The notes under the pieces were generated by a model, which was not told the origin of the DNA, did no database searches, and saw only the letters and a program-made list of their open reading frames with translations. Below are positions 26,790 through 35,898 of a DNA stretch of 64,000 nucleotides, piece after piece; position 1 is the first letter of the stretch; each line of letters starts with the position of its first letter. This stretch comes from CAYPNF01 sp964411985 (GTDB lineage: Bacteria; Verrucomicrobiota; Verrucomicrobiia; Limisphaerales; J093), in the NCBI GenBank assembly GCA_964411985.1, contig CAYPNF010000028.1, forward strand, positions 48,473 to 112,472, written 5' to 3'. The position numbers and the translations under genes are program-made.

Positions 26790-27986
26790 GTGACCTCTGC
26801 CTCCGCGACTCCATCCTGTCGTCACGCCCTACTCGAGTTGGCGGCACTCTTCCTGCGATTGGGCTCCACTGCTTTCGGAGGACCTGCTGCTCATATCGCG
26901 ATGTTTCAGGATGAAGTGGTACAGCGGAGAAAGTGGCTCACCCAGGAGGAATTCCTGGACCTCCTGGGCGCCGTGAATTTGATTCCGGGGCCCAATTCGA
27001 CCGAGATGGCCATCCACATTGGCCATCGGCGCGCCGGATGGCCGGGCCTGATCGTGGCCGGCTGTTGTTTCATTCTGCCCGCGACCCTCATCGTGACCGC
27101 ATTTGCGTGGGCTTACATTCGCTATGGGATGGTTCCGCAGGCTGCAGGACTTCTGTACGGCGTGAAGCCTGTCATCATCGCGGTGGTGTTGCAGGCTCTG
27201 TGGAACCTGGGGAGGACTGCTCTCAAGACCAGCCTTATGACCATCGTCGCCGCAGCCGCCACCGTTCTGGCCTTTCTAGGGGTGCACGAATTGATGCTGC
27301 TGTTCGCCTCTGGCATGGTCGTGGCGGGGATTCGCAAGGCAGACCCAACCTTCCCAAGAACCAGCGGGACTCCTCTACTTGCTAGTTTGCCATTTGTGCC
27401 CGCTGTGGGCACATCCGGCGTTCTTGCTGCCGCCTCTGTCGCCACCACCGCCACCGGTTTTGGCCTCGCGCCGTTGTTCTTCTTTTTCCTCAAGGTCGGC
27501 TCGGTGCTCTTCGGAAGTGGCTACGTGCTCCTGGCGTTTCTACGTGCGGATCTCGTGGATCGATGGCATTGGCTGACCGAAGGCCAGCTGATGGATGCGA
27601 TCGCTGTGGGGCAAATCACGCCTGGGCCGCTCTTTACGACGGCGACCTTCATTGGGTATCTGCTCGCAGGAATCCCGGGCGCAGGTCTGGCAACCTTGGG
27701 CATCTTCCTCCCAGCCTTCGTTTTCGTCGCGCTCAGTGGACCGTTGATCCCACGCATGCGACGCTCACCGGTGGTGGGAAGTTTTCTGGATGGAGTTAAC
27801 GCGGCCTCGCTCGCCCTGATGACAGTCGTTTCCTGGCATCTGATGAGTGTGGCGATCTGCGACGTCCCCACCCTTGTTCTGGCCCTTGCGAGTGGGGTGC
27901 TACTTGTGCGCTGTCGGGTCAACTCCGCGTGGTTGGTGTTGGGGGGCGCGCTTCTCGGAATGGGCTGGAAATGCTGCTTCCCATAG
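26790..27986 (+). CDS. chrA: Chromate transporter (CHR family), two-domain
   Basis: 398 residues from a GTG at 26790. The protein is an inner-membrane carrier with two homologous CHR halves: FLRLGSTAFGGPAAHIAMF with NLIPGPNSTEMAIHIG in the first half (about 15-190), and KVGSVLFGSGYVLLAFL with GQITPGPLFTTATFIGYLLAG in the second (about 225-398). About ten hydrophobic helices are visible. The family exports chromate by proton exchange in studied cases, but many members have unknown substrates. It follows the GH92 gene by nine bases on the same strand, so it may be transcribed with glycosidases, which is an odd partner. Confidence 0.88.
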   Translation: MTSASATPSCRHALLELAALFLRLGSTAFGGPAAHIAMFQDEVVQRRKWLTQEEFLDLLGAVNLIPGPNSTEMAIHIGHRRAGWPGLIVAGCCFILPATLIVTAFAWAYIRYGMVPQAAGLLYGVKPVIIAVVLQALWNLGRTALKTSLMTIVAAAATVLAFLGVHELMLLFASGMVVAGIRKADPTFPRTSGTPLLASLPFVPAVGTSGVLAAASVATTATGFGLAPLFFFFLKVGSVLFGSGYVLLAFLRADLVDRWHWLTEGQLMDAIAVGQITPGPLFTTATFIGYLLAGIPGAGLATLGIFLPAFVFVALSGPLIPRMRRSPVVGSFLDGVNAASLALMTVVSWHLMSVAICDVPTLVLALASGVLLVRCRVNSAWLVLGGALLGMGWKCCFP

Positions 27987-28006
27987 TGAAACCGCGCTGC
28001 GCATCT

Positions 28007-28534
28007 TTAAAGAACTCCTTGGGCGAGATAGTGGCGCGCGACTTCCACGTACTTCTCGGCGAGATAACGGCCCTTGCGTTCCTCGGGTTTCAGAGGACGC
28101 ACCACCTTGGCGGGGCAGCCGAGCACCATGGATCCTGGAGGGATTTCCATGCCCTGGGGCACCATCGCATTCGCTCCGATGATGGAATCTTCTCCAACGA
28201 CCGCTCCATCCAGGATGGTGGCGTTCATCCCGATCAGCACACCGTCCTGGATCGTGCAGGCGTGAACCACGGCGGAATGCCCCACCGTGACATAATTGCC
28301 GAGAATGCATCCGTAACGGTCCGCGACATGCAGCACACAGTTATCCTGCACATTGGTGTGATGCCCCAGGACGATCTCGTGGATGTCTCCCCGGATGACG
28401 GTGTTGTACCAAACACTGGAGGAATCGCCGATCCGCACATCTCCCAGCACGATCGCACCTTTGGCAAGGAACACCTCCTTGCCCAGGACGGGTGTTTTCG
28501 CCAGATGCTTTTCTAAACGTTCTGTTACGCTCAT
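28007..28534 (-). CDS. Gamma-carbonic anhydrase-like left-handed beta-helix protein
   Basis: 175 residues, the usual length of the YrdA/PaaY/gamma-CA group. Hexapeptide repeats run from about residue 25 to 140, and the three zinc-ligand histidines are in place: His69 in NCVLHV, His86 in GHSAVVH and His91. A C-terminal helix (EERKGRYLAEKYVEVARHYL) packs against the helix in family structures. It is cytoplasmic. Enzymatic carbonic anhydrase activity varies in the family, so the product is named by fold. It converges with the chromate transporter and lies about 100 bases before the outer-membrane gene on the same strand. Confidence 0.88.
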   Translation of the reverse strand: MSVTERLEKHLAKTPVLGKEVFLAKGAIVLGDVRIGDSSSVWYNTVIRGDIHEIVLGHHTNVQDNCVLHVADRYGCILGNYVTVGHSAVVHACTIQDGVLIGMNATILDGAVVGEDSIIGANAMVPQGMEIPPGSMVLGCPAKVVRPLKPEERKGRYLAEKYVEVARHYLAQGVL

Positions 28535-28642
28535 CAGTCGTCAGGTGATCGGGTACTTGAAAAGAAAACGCAACAAAAAACTCCCTGCGAGAAGCTCTCT
28601 GCGCTCCCAACTGCAAAGCCAATTCCGGCCAACGCCCCGGTC

Positions 28643-29803
28643 TTACGGCCGGCTCCAGGCGCTGCCCACTTGGATGTAGAACGTCGGGTCGTCTGGACCG
28701 AAGGCCACATCCAGTCCTGTGTGAATGCCGTATTTGCGCGAGATCTCATAACGGAATCCTGCGCCACCCGCTGTCACCGTCTGTGACCGCTCAAAGCTGT
28801 CCCACTCATTCCATGCCGTGCCTCCCCCGAAGAAGCCCACCAGGCTAAACCGCTTCCAAAACTGCCAGCGAAGCTCACCTTCCAACTGCGCCACTTCCTC
28901 TCCCTGGTAACGCATGGCAGGGAGCCCGCGCATGTAGACGAAGGGTTTCATGTAGAACGGAGCGTTGCCAAAACTCGCGGACACCTGGCCCTTTAGCCCA
29001 AAACACAGTTTCGGGTGGAGGGGGAAATACTGCATGGCGACTAGTTGCGCTCGCTGAAACTCGTCGTCGCCGCCCAACGCTTGGCTGCAAAGGCCCACCA
29101 TCGCCTCCATGTAGGTACCCCGGGTCGGAGTAAAGAGGTTGTCGCGCGTGTCGAAGGTGAACGATGGCCCGAGTCCGCCCACGTTCGAGGTCTCGTGGAA
29201 GTCGGGCAGGTTCGGCGTGCCGGCCGGGGCCTCAAATGAGACGTCGGTCGAGAAGAACGCGTAGCCCAGCCCCACCCAGAAAGAGGAATCGCCGATCTGG
29301 TACTTGGACTGCAGGAGCCCGCCCTTCGGCTCGAGGTTGTAGCGAAGGGGATCGTTGACCAGTGCTGGATCTTCACCGATGCCGTAGTAGTCGAGATTCA
29401 CAGAGGCATAGACAGCGCCCGCTAAGGTCTGCAACCGGCCGTCCAGCCAGTTACGGTAGTCCCCGGCCAGTGCACCCCACGACCCGTTGTCGGTGACCAG
29501 TCCTCCGACCATGGTAATGTTGGGCCGTTTGGAGTCGGGATCTTTGCTGATGAACATGGGCCCAGCAGCCAAGCCATAACCTACGGCGGGCTCGGTGATG
29601 GGCATGGCTACGGGCATGAACCCGTAGGCTTCGTCCATAAACCCGCTGACATCCAACCATCCATCTTCCTGGGAGAAAAGTTTCGAGGAGCGTGCGCTCG
29701 TGTCGGGCGCATTGGTGGACTCAGTCTGCCCCAATGCTGGCGAGGGCGAGACGATCAAGGAGGAGAGGCCCCAGGCTAGTAACTTAGAGAATCCTTTGCT
29801 CAC
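28643..29803 (-). CDS. BamA/TamA-like outer-membrane barrel protein (surface antigen)
   Basis: 386 residues. The signal peptide ends near SPALGQ. There are no POTRA repeats; after a short stretch the protein goes straight into a 12-16-strand barrel (GYGLAAGPMFISKD, GLGPSFTFDTRDNLFTPTRGTYME, LEGELRWQFWKRFSLVGFFGGG), ending in a strand with terminal aromatic-containing residues. The GPSFTFDTRDN...P..G block is diagnostic of the Omp85 bacterial surface antigen domain. Lacking POTRA, it is probably a stand-alone or patatin-like-type barrel rather than BamA itself. Substrate unknown. Confidence 0.82.
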   Translation of the reverse strand: MSKGFSKLLAWGLSSLIVSPSPALGQTESTNAPDTSARSSKLFSQEDGWLDVSGFMDEAYGFMPVAMPITEPAVGYGLAAGPMFISKDPDSKRPNITMVGGLVTDNGSWGALAGDYRNWLDGRLQTLAGAVYASVNLDYYGIGEDPALVNDPLRYNLEPKGGLLQSKYQIGDSSFWVGLGYAFFSTDVSFEAPAGTPNLPDFHETSNVGGLGPSFTFDTRDNLFTPTRGTYMEAMVGLCSQALGGDDEFQRAQLVAMQYFPLHPKLCFGLKGQVSASFGNAPFYMKPFVYMRGLPAMRYQGEEVAQLEGELRWQFWKRFSLVGFFGGGTAWNEWDSFERSQTVTAGGAGFRYEISRKYGIHTGLDVAFGPDDPTFYIQVGSAWSRP

Positions 29804-29886
29804 GATGACCTGAGAGTGGCAGAACCCAGGACTTTTTCAAGACCTCATGGAACTGCCACCCTGCAAACCTCTCGCGTAGGGACTTC

Positions 29887-30333
29887 CTACCACCTGCGGT
29901 GGGGATGGTGATGATGGCCGACTGGCCCGCCGTAGAAACCGAAGCCGACCGTGACGACAGGACGCGGAGCCACGATCATGGGGGGAGGAGCGTAATAGAC
30001 CGGGGGTGCCGGTACGTACACCGGGGCGGGCCGTACATAAACCACTGTCGTTGTCGGCGCGGGTGCAGGCGGAGGAGGCGCTTGGACTACAACTGTGGCA
30101 GGCTGGACGACCACGGGTGCCGACTGTACATAAACTGGCGGCGGTGCGTAGGTGTAGGTAACTGTGGGCGGGGGCGGCGGAGGCGGATTTAAAGCCGTGA
30201 CCAAGGCTGCTCCCGCGACCACGCCTGTGAAAACAGCCCCAGCTGTGGACCAACCGCAGTGACCCGCCATCGCGCTGTTCATGCCAGAACCCGCTACTGC
30301 CAGAGTCGTTACCGCCAAAATCACCGTTTTCAT
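29887..30333 (-). CDS. Small secreted proline-rich protein
   Basis: 148 residues. A signal peptide (MKTVILAVTTLAVAGSG to NSAMAG) is followed by a short glycine-rich hydrophobic segment (AGAVFTGVVAGAALVTALN), a run of seven prolines, then PPVY/VVV/APPP repeats and a C-terminal HHHHPHRR. Function is not known. The composition suggests an extended envelope protein; the glycine-rich segment resembles the glycine-zipper part of small surface proteins. Base composition is biased by proline codons, so the exact coding nature relies on the signal peptide and the frame length. Confidence 0.6.
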   Translation of the reverse strand: MKTVILAVTTLAVAGSGMNSAMAGHCGWSTAGAVFTGVVAGAALVTALNPPPPPPPTVTYTYAPPPVYVQSAPVVVQPATVVVQAPPPPAPAPTTTVVYVRPAPVYVPAPPVYYAPPPMIVAPRPVVTVGFGFYGGPVGHHHHPHRRW

Positions 30334-30380
30334 AACCAGTTTTTGTTGTTCGCCGTTACTGAAGCATTCGACTCCTAGGG

Positions 30381-30409
30381 TTGTGCTTTATTCAAAGACG
30401 CGCTATGTT
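30381..30409 (+). promoter_or_regulatory. Possible sigma70-like promoter for the MBL-fold gene
   Basis: TTGTGC at 30381-30386 and TATGTT at 30404-30409 are separated by 17 bases, and the start codon follows 16 bases after the second box. The match to consensus is weak (three and four of six), so this is a guess supported mainly by spacing and its place in a divergent gap. Confidence 0.25.
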
Positions 30410-30425
30410 GCTACAGCACAAATAG

Positions 30426-31364
30426 ATGAGTGCCAACACATCTCACAGCCACCGGCCGGTCCGTGCTAAACGGCGTCTGCCCAGATCTTTCAAGGAGCTG
30501 ACCCCCACGCGCGCTTTTAACCCTCGTACGTTCTTCCGGGAAATGGTCTGGAAAGCGCTGCTCACCAAGCGGGAAGGGCGACACCGCGAACCAGTGTTTC
30601 CGCGACTGCGCCACGGTGAGGTGGCCATCACTTGGATTGGTCACGCTTCGTTCCTGATCCAATTCACGGATCTAAACGTGCTGATTGATCCCAATTTCGC
30701 CAACTGGCTGTTTCTCCTCAAGCGGGTGAAGCGGGCCGGGCTGCGGGTGCGCGATCTTCCTTCCCCGGACCTTGTCTTGCTGACCCATGCTCATTTCGAT
30801 CACTTTCACCGCCCCACGCTCCGCCGGCTCAAGACTCCGCAGCTGGCCATTGTTCCCTGGGGCGTGGGTGAACTGACTGCAGGTCTCGGTTTCACTAGAG
30901 TGATCGAATTGGAATGGTGGGAGAGCTTTGCCAGGGGAGACTGGAAAGTGACGTTTACTCCAGCCAAACATTGGGGGGCGCGCGTGCTGCGAGATGATCA
31001 CCGAGGTTATGGCGGGTTCGTGCTCGAACACCAGGGTCGTAAGATCTACCATGCCGGCGACAGCGCCTATTTCGAGGGTTTCAAACAGATCGGGGAACGC
31101 TGCGCACCGGAGATCGCTTTGCTACCGATCGGCGCCTACTTTCCGGAGTCGTTTCGCAACGTGCACATGGGCCCCGACGATGCCGTCAAGGTCTTCCGGG
31201 ACACAAAAGCCAAGATCCTCATTCCAATGCATTTTGGATCATTCAAGTTGAGCTTCGAAGAAATGGACGAACCGGAGCGCTGGATGCGCGAACTGGCGGA
31301 GCGTGAGGGATTCGGCACGCAGCTGTGCGTTCTGAGCGAAGGGGTTCCCCGGGTGTTTTCGTGA
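30426..31364 (+). CDS. MBL-fold metallohydrolase (UlaG/NAPE-PLD-like)
   Basis: 312 residues, no signal peptide, basic N-terminus (HRPVRAKRRLPRSFKEL). The core shows ITWIGHASFLIQ, the metal motif LLTHAHFDHFH (HxHxDH), KHWGARVL, YHAGDSAYFEGF and PMHFGSFKLS, the pattern of the UlaG/NAPE-PLD branch of the metallo-beta-lactamase fold. Members hydrolyse phosphodiesters or lactones; the substrate here is unknown, with membrane phospholipid turnover one option. It is divergent from the proline-rich gene and convergent with topoisomerase III. Confidence 0.85.
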   Translation: MSANTSHSHRPVRAKRRLPRSFKELTPTRAFNPRTFFREMVWKALLTKREGRHREPVFPRLRHGEVAITWIGHASFLIQFTDLNVLIDPNFANWLFLLKRVKRAGLRVRDLPSPDLVLLTHAHFDHFHRPTLRRLKTPQLAIVPWGVGELTAGLGFTRVIELEWWESFARGDWKVTFTPAKHWGARVLRDDHRGYGGFVLEHQGRKIYHAGDSAYFEGFKQIGERCAPEIALLPIGAYFPESFRNVHMGPDDAVKVFRDTKAKILIPMHFGSFKLSFEEMDEPERWMRELAEREGFGTQLCVLSEGVPRVFS

Positions 31365-31510
31365 GTCGTCTCTCTGTAGCCGTGCTCGGCAGAGCGCGCT
31401 GGCTGAAGAAGCGAGTACGCTCAAGAACCAAATCAAATTGAGTGAAAAGCGGTGCGCCACTGCGCTCCAACAACCGGTGCAGAGCACACCGCCTGTCATT
31501 TCCAGCGGCT

Positions 31511-34318
31511 TTACTCCTGTCCTTCACGCGGCGGGAACTCGAATCCCACTTTGCCGGTGTCGTCCAGGACGAGGAAGGCGGAGAAAGGCCGTCCTGCGCG
31601 CGAGATGAAGTCCTTGAGCAGGCCGGTTCTGCCTGCCTGAAGGAGCGAAGCCGCCTCCTCGCGCGTCACCGATCGTTGAAGGATGACTTTGCCTGTGCGG
31701 AACTTGCACGGTTTGCTGGCCGCCTGGCTCTTTTCGCAAACGTAATTGTCCTCGGACTCGAAGACTCGTCCTCCGCAGCGTGGGCATTTGCCGATCGGCT
31801 GCTGGCCGGTGAAGTCGATCGCGGCAGCCGGGGCCTTGGCCTTCGATTTGGCCGAGGGACCTTTGGTTCTCGCCTCGAATTCGAAGGAGACCTTGCCATC
31901 TGCACCCAGCACGAGGTAAGCGGCAAAGGCACGGCCTTTTCTGGAAATGAACTTGGGCAGCAGGCTTGTCTTCTTGGTCGTCAGAAGTTTCACCACCTCC
32001 GCCCGATCGATCGGTTGCTGCAAGATGACTTTGCCTGTGCGGAAATCGCACTTCTTCTTCGAACCCGTCCCATGCTCGCACAGGTAATTCATCCCGTGTT
32101 CAAACACGCCACCTCCACACTTGGGACAAACACCCAGGCTTTCCTGGGCAGAGAAATCGGCGGCGGGTGTCTCTTCACCGGGTGCCGCGGCCGCTTCGCC
32201 GTTGCCAAAATCGAACTCCGGTTTCATCTCTGCTCCCAGCTTGATGATGGCGGAGAAAGGCCGGCCCATCTTGCTGCGGAACCCGCTCAGCGGACCCAGC
32301 ACTTTCCGTCCCAGAAGCTCCTCGATTTCGGATGGCTCGAATTGCCGCCCGGCGACGATGCGCCACAGGGCGAAATCGCACCCCTGGCACTGAAACTTCT
32401 TATAATTCTCCCGTACCTCTCCTCCGCACTTCGGGCAGCCCACCTTGAGGACCGCAAAGTCACCCGGAACGGTGTCGCTCTCGTGGCCCTTGGCTTTTTC
32501 CACGATGTGCCGCGTCATTTCAGCGATTTGTTTCATAAACTCCGGACGCGAGAGCTGTCCGAGTTCCATTTGCTTGAGCCTGAACTCCCAGTCCCCAGTC
32601 AACTCTGGAGAGCACAGCTCCGGCACGCCTAATCCGCGCAATAACGTAATCAACGAGAATGCTTTCGGCGTAGGCTGCAATTCTTTTCCGTGCCGCACCA
32701 AGTACCGTTCGCTGATCAACCCCTCGATAATGGCAGCGCGAGTGGCTGGTGTGCCCAGTCCCTTGGCGCTCATGGCTGCTCGTAACTCCTCGTCCTCGAC
32801 CAACTTACCAGCTCCCTCCATCGCTGACAAGAGGGTAGCTTCTGTGAATCTGGCCGGGGGCTTGGTCTGGCATGCCTCCACCCGCACCTCAGCCGTCCGA
32901 GCCGTTTCGCCGGGCTTCACCGAAACCAAGGTTTGAGTGTCATCCGCCTGCACCTCTTTGCCGTACACTGTCATCCACCCGGAGTTGACCAGCACTTTCC
33001 CTTCGCTCTTGAAAGGTTCTCCTTCGACCCGCGTAATCCGGGTGGTCACCAGGAATTCTGCGGCAGGATAAAAGACCGCCAGGAACCTGCGGGTGACCAT
33101 GTCGTAGAGCTTAGCCTCTGCTTCGCTCAGATGCTTGGGGGCCTGAGTGGTGGGGATAATGGCAAAGTGATCCGAAATCTTGGTATTATCGAAGATCCTG
33201 CGATTGGGCCGCACCCATTGTTTCTGCAGGATCTGACCAGCAAAAACCCCGTAAGGCGTGGCCTGCATCGCCTCGAGGGCGTCGCGCACGGTGTCCATGT
33301 AGTCCTCCGGCAGGGCACGCGCGTCCGTTCTTGGGTAGGTTAAGACCTTATGCTTTTCATAGAGCGACTGGGCGAGTTGCAGGGTGGTTTTAGCGGAAAA
33401 CCCAAAACGCCCGTTCGCTTCCCGCTGCAGGCTGGTCAAATCATAGAGCAAAGGAGACAACTGGGTGGTGGGCTTGCTTTCCTCGGTCACGATGCCCGGT
33501 TTCCCAAAGCACTTCTCGCGAATCGCCTCGGCCCGCGACACCTCCCAAACCCGCTCCGCCTTGAGGTCGGGATCTCCATTCTTGTCTTTGGCGAACCTTT
33601 CGTCGAACCACCTTCCCAGATAGGTTCCCGCTTCCACCTCAAAGCTGGCGTGAATCTCCCAATAGGAGCGAGAGACAAAGCGTTTGATCTTCTCCTCCCG
33701 CTCTACGACGACCGCTAGGGTGGGCGTTTGCACCCGCCCGACGGTGGTCAAGTGGAAGCCGCCCGACTTGGAATTGAAGGCGGTCATGGCCCGGGTGCCG
33801 TTGATCCCCACCAGCCAATCCGCTTCGGAGCGGCAGGTGGCAGCAGCCGCTAGGGGTTGGAGTTCTTCATCGCTCCGCAGGGTCTGGAAGCCCTGCCGAA
33901 TGGCTGCGGGCGTCATAGACTGCAACCAGAGCCGCTGGATGGGCTTGTTGACTTTGGCGTGCTGGACGATGTAGCGGAAAATGAGTTCGCCTTCCCGCCC
34001 GGCGTCGCACGCGTTGATCAAGGAATCCACGTCTTTGCGTTTGAGCAGTCTGACTAACTGCTTCAAACGGCTCTCCGCCTTCTCAATGGGCTGAAGGTCA
34101 AAGTGCGGAGGAATGACGGGGAGGTGCGCAAAAGTCCACTTGCCGCGCTTCACCTCGAAGTCGGCTGGCGCGCATAACTCCAGCAAATGACCCACGGCCG
34201 ATGAGAGCACGAACCTGTCACTCTCAAAATGGTCGTCTTGTTTGGAGAATCCTCCCAGCGCTTTGGCGATGTCGCTGGCCACAGAAGGCTTCTCGGCGAT
34301 GATTAATGCTTTACCCAT
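31511..34318 (-). CDS. topB: DNA topoisomerase III (type IA) with three C-terminal zinc modules
   Basis: 935 residues. The Toprim domain opens ALIIAEKPSVASDIAKALG and has DAGREGELIFRY; the active-site tyrosine is Tyr328 in VLTYPRTDARALPEDY. After the catalytic ring (to about 600) come a CPKCGGEV...CQGC zinc ribbon and three repeats of the topoisomerase C-terminal module (each with a CP.CGG start and a K-T/G-R-PFSA-type end: FRSKMGRPFSAIIKLG, FISRKGRAFAAYLVLG, FISRAGRPFSAFLVLD). Linkers rich in Ala/Lys separate them. The enzyme relaxes or decatenates DNA in the cytoplasm. The 146 bases after it, up to the MBL gene end, hold nothing recognisable. Confidence 0.93.
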   Translation of the reverse strand: MGKALIIAEKPSVASDIAKALGGFSKQDDHFESDRFVLSSAVGHLLELCAPADFEVKRGKWTFAHLPVIPPHFDLQPIEKAESRLKQLVRLLKRKDVDSLINACDAGREGELIFRYIVQHAKVNKPIQRLWLQSMTPAAIRQGFQTLRSDEELQPLAAAATCRSEADWLVGINGTRAMTAFNSKSGGFHLTTVGRVQTPTLAVVVEREEKIKRFVSRSYWEIHASFEVEAGTYLGRWFDERFAKDKNGDPDLKAERVWEVSRAEAIREKCFGKPGIVTEESKPTTQLSPLLYDLTSLQREANGRFGFSAKTTLQLAQSLYEKHKVLTYPRTDARALPEDYMDTVRDALEAMQATPYGVFAGQILQKQWVRPNRRIFDNTKISDHFAIIPTTQAPKHLSEAEAKLYDMVTRRFLAVFYPAAEFLVTTRITRVEGEPFKSEGKVLVNSGWMTVYGKEVQADDTQTLVSVKPGETARTAEVRVEACQTKPPARFTEATLLSAMEGAGKLVEDEELRAAMSAKGLGTPATRAAIIEGLISERYLVRHGKELQPTPKAFSLITLLRGLGVPELCSPELTGDWEFRLKQMELGQLSRPEFMKQIAEMTRHIVEKAKGHESDTVPGDFAVLKVGCPKCGGEVRENYKKFQCQGCDFALWRIVAGRQFEPSEIEELLGRKVLGPLSGFRSKMGRPFSAIIKLGAEMKPEFDFGNGEAAAAPGEETPAADFSAQESLGVCPKCGGGVFEHGMNYLCEHGTGSKKKCDFRTGKVILQQPIDRAEVVKLLTTKKTSLLPKFISRKGRAFAAYLVLGADGKVSFEFEARTKGPSAKSKAKAPAAAIDFTGQQPIGKCPRCGGRVFESEDNYVCEKSQAASKPCKFRTGKVILQRSVTREEAASLLQAGRTGLLKDFISRAGRPFSAFLVLDDTGKVGFEFPPREGQE

Positions 34319-34464
34319 GCAACAACGACGGAGTCGGTCGCCGGCAGCCCACCGGGCGAACCCAACTCCTCTTCACAGGCTTCAAAAAGTGGAGGAAAGA
34401 GGGCAGGAAGTCAAAGACCAATCTCTAAGTATTTGGGCGAAAGCACTATATAACTCTCGTTTTG

Positions 34465-35856
34465 TCACTTACCAATGCAGAATTGGCTGAAAATCGTGTC
34501 TAAAAGGTCCTCAGTGGCCGTTTTTCCCACTACCTCCCCGACCGCTCCAGCGGCAATTCGGAGGTCCAAAGCCACTAGTTCGAGCGTAAGTTCTTGATTG
34601 AGAGCCTCCAAGGACCTTGTACACGCTTCCCTGGCACGCCGTAGAGCGTCTTGGTGTCGTGAATTGATCATGACTTCCAGCATCTCTGCTCGGATTTCCC
34701 CGGCCCAGAACCTTCCCTTGATCGCGTCTTTCAGTTCCTCGATTCCCTCCCCATTTGCGCAGGAGACGCGAACCACGGTATCGGCCAGGTCATGTGGCCA
34801 GGAGAGTCGGCTGGGAAGATCAGTTTTGTTGGCCACGAGAATTCGTTTGCGCCCGGCGAAGTCCTCCAGCACTTTCCGGTCGTCCAGGGCCAATTCCTCG
34901 GATTGATCCAGAATATGCAGGATGAGATCCGCGGTGGCGAGGGCCTGATGGCTGCGCCGGATCCCTTCGGCCTCCAGGGAGTCCTCCGCCGCTCGCATAC
35001 CCGCTGTATCGATTAGCACCACCGGGATTCCCCGGATGTTGGCGGTCTCTTCGATGGTGTCGCGGGTGGTTCCGGGAATGGTGGATACGATGGCACGGTC
35101 CCTGCCCAGGAGCAGGTTTAGCAGGCTGGACTTCCCGGCGTTCGGGCGGCCGATAATGGCGGCGCGAATTCCGCGGCGCAGGATCTGGCCTTCCACGGCG
35201 GTCTTGAGCAACTGATCCATGAAGGTCACCCCGTCCCGCATCCGCCGCATCAACTCGCTGCGGGTGTCCGGAGCAATATCCTCATCGGGAAAGTCAATGT
35301 GCGCCTCAACGTGGGCGAGGGTGCGCATCAGGTCGTCCCGCAACTGGTGTATGCGGTGGGAGAGTTTGCCTGCCAATTGTTCCTCCGCCGCCGCCAACGC
35401 CAACTCCGTGCGAGCGTGAATGATGTCGGCCACTGCTTCCGCCTGGGCAAGGTCGATGCGCCCATTCAGAAAGGCCCGCTGAGTGAACTCGCCTGGGTGC
35501 GCCAGTCGTGCTCCGGCCGTCAGCAACGCCCCTAAAACCAACTTGGCCACGAGCAAGCCCCCGTGACAAGAGATCTCCACCACGTCCTCCCGGGTGAACG
35601 TTCGGGGTGCCTTCATCACTGCCACCAACACTTCGTCCACACGTTTTCCACCAGCCACAATGAAGCCGTATTGCAGAGTGTGAGTGGGGGCCACCGAAAC
35701 CCGGCACGAAGACCTGCCGACCGGCTCAAAGCAACGGTCCACCACCGCAAAGGTGTCAGGACCCGAGACCCGCACCACCGCAATCCCACCCTCTCCGAGG
35801 GGAGTGGAGATGGCGGCAATGGTGTTGTTGATTCCGTCGGAATGGGGCCGCGTCAT
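34465..35856 (-). CDS. mnmE: tRNA uridine-5-carboxymethylaminomethyl modification GTPase MnmE
   Basis: 463 residues, standard length. The N-terminal folate-binding domain starts NNTIAAISTPLGEGGIAVVR; the GTPase domain has G1 GRPNAGKSSLLN, the DTAG G3 and NKTD G4; the end is the invariant FCIGK whose cysteine is needed for modification. MnmE works with MnmG to modify wobble uridine of tRNA. MnmG is not in the window. The start at 35856 is chosen because it places the conserved ATIAA-like block near residue 12. It lies 42 bases downstream of the permease gene on the same strand. Confidence 0.97.
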   Translation of the reverse strand: MTRPHSDGINNTIAAISTPLGEGGIAVVRVSGPDTFAVVDRCFEPVGRSSCRVSVAPTHTLQYGFIVAGGKRVDEVLVAVMKAPRTFTREDVVEISCHGGLLVAKLVLGALLTAGARLAHPGEFTQRAFLNGRIDLAQAEAVADIIHARTELALAAAEEQLAGKLSHRIHQLRDDLMRTLAHVEAHIDFPDEDIAPDTRSELMRRMRDGVTFMDQLLKTAVEGQILRRGIRAAIIGRPNAGKSSLLNLLLGRDRAIVSTIPGTTRDTIEETANIRGIPVVLIDTAGMRAAEDSLEAEGIRRSHQALATADLILHILDQSEELALDDRKVLEDFAGRKRILVANKTDLPSRLSWPHDLADTVVRVSCANGEGIEELKDAIKGRFWAGEIRAEMLEVMINSRHQDALRRAREACTRSLEALNQELTLELVALDLRIAAGAVGEVVGKTATEDLLDTIFSQFCIGK

Positions 35857-35898
35857 GGACCCCAGTCTACAGACTCTGCTCCATAACTCCAGCCCGCT

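Noticed and set aside
25383..26825. 480-codon minus-strand open frame opposite GH92
   Set aside because: Shadow frame; conserved GH92 motifs are on the plus strand.
28643..29803. BamA itself
   Set aside because: No POTRA repeats and only 386 residues; a stand-alone Omp85-type barrel is the better reading.
31442..32632. 396-codon plus-strand open frame opposite topoisomerase III
   Set aside because: Lies over conserved zinc modules of TopB and has no family features.
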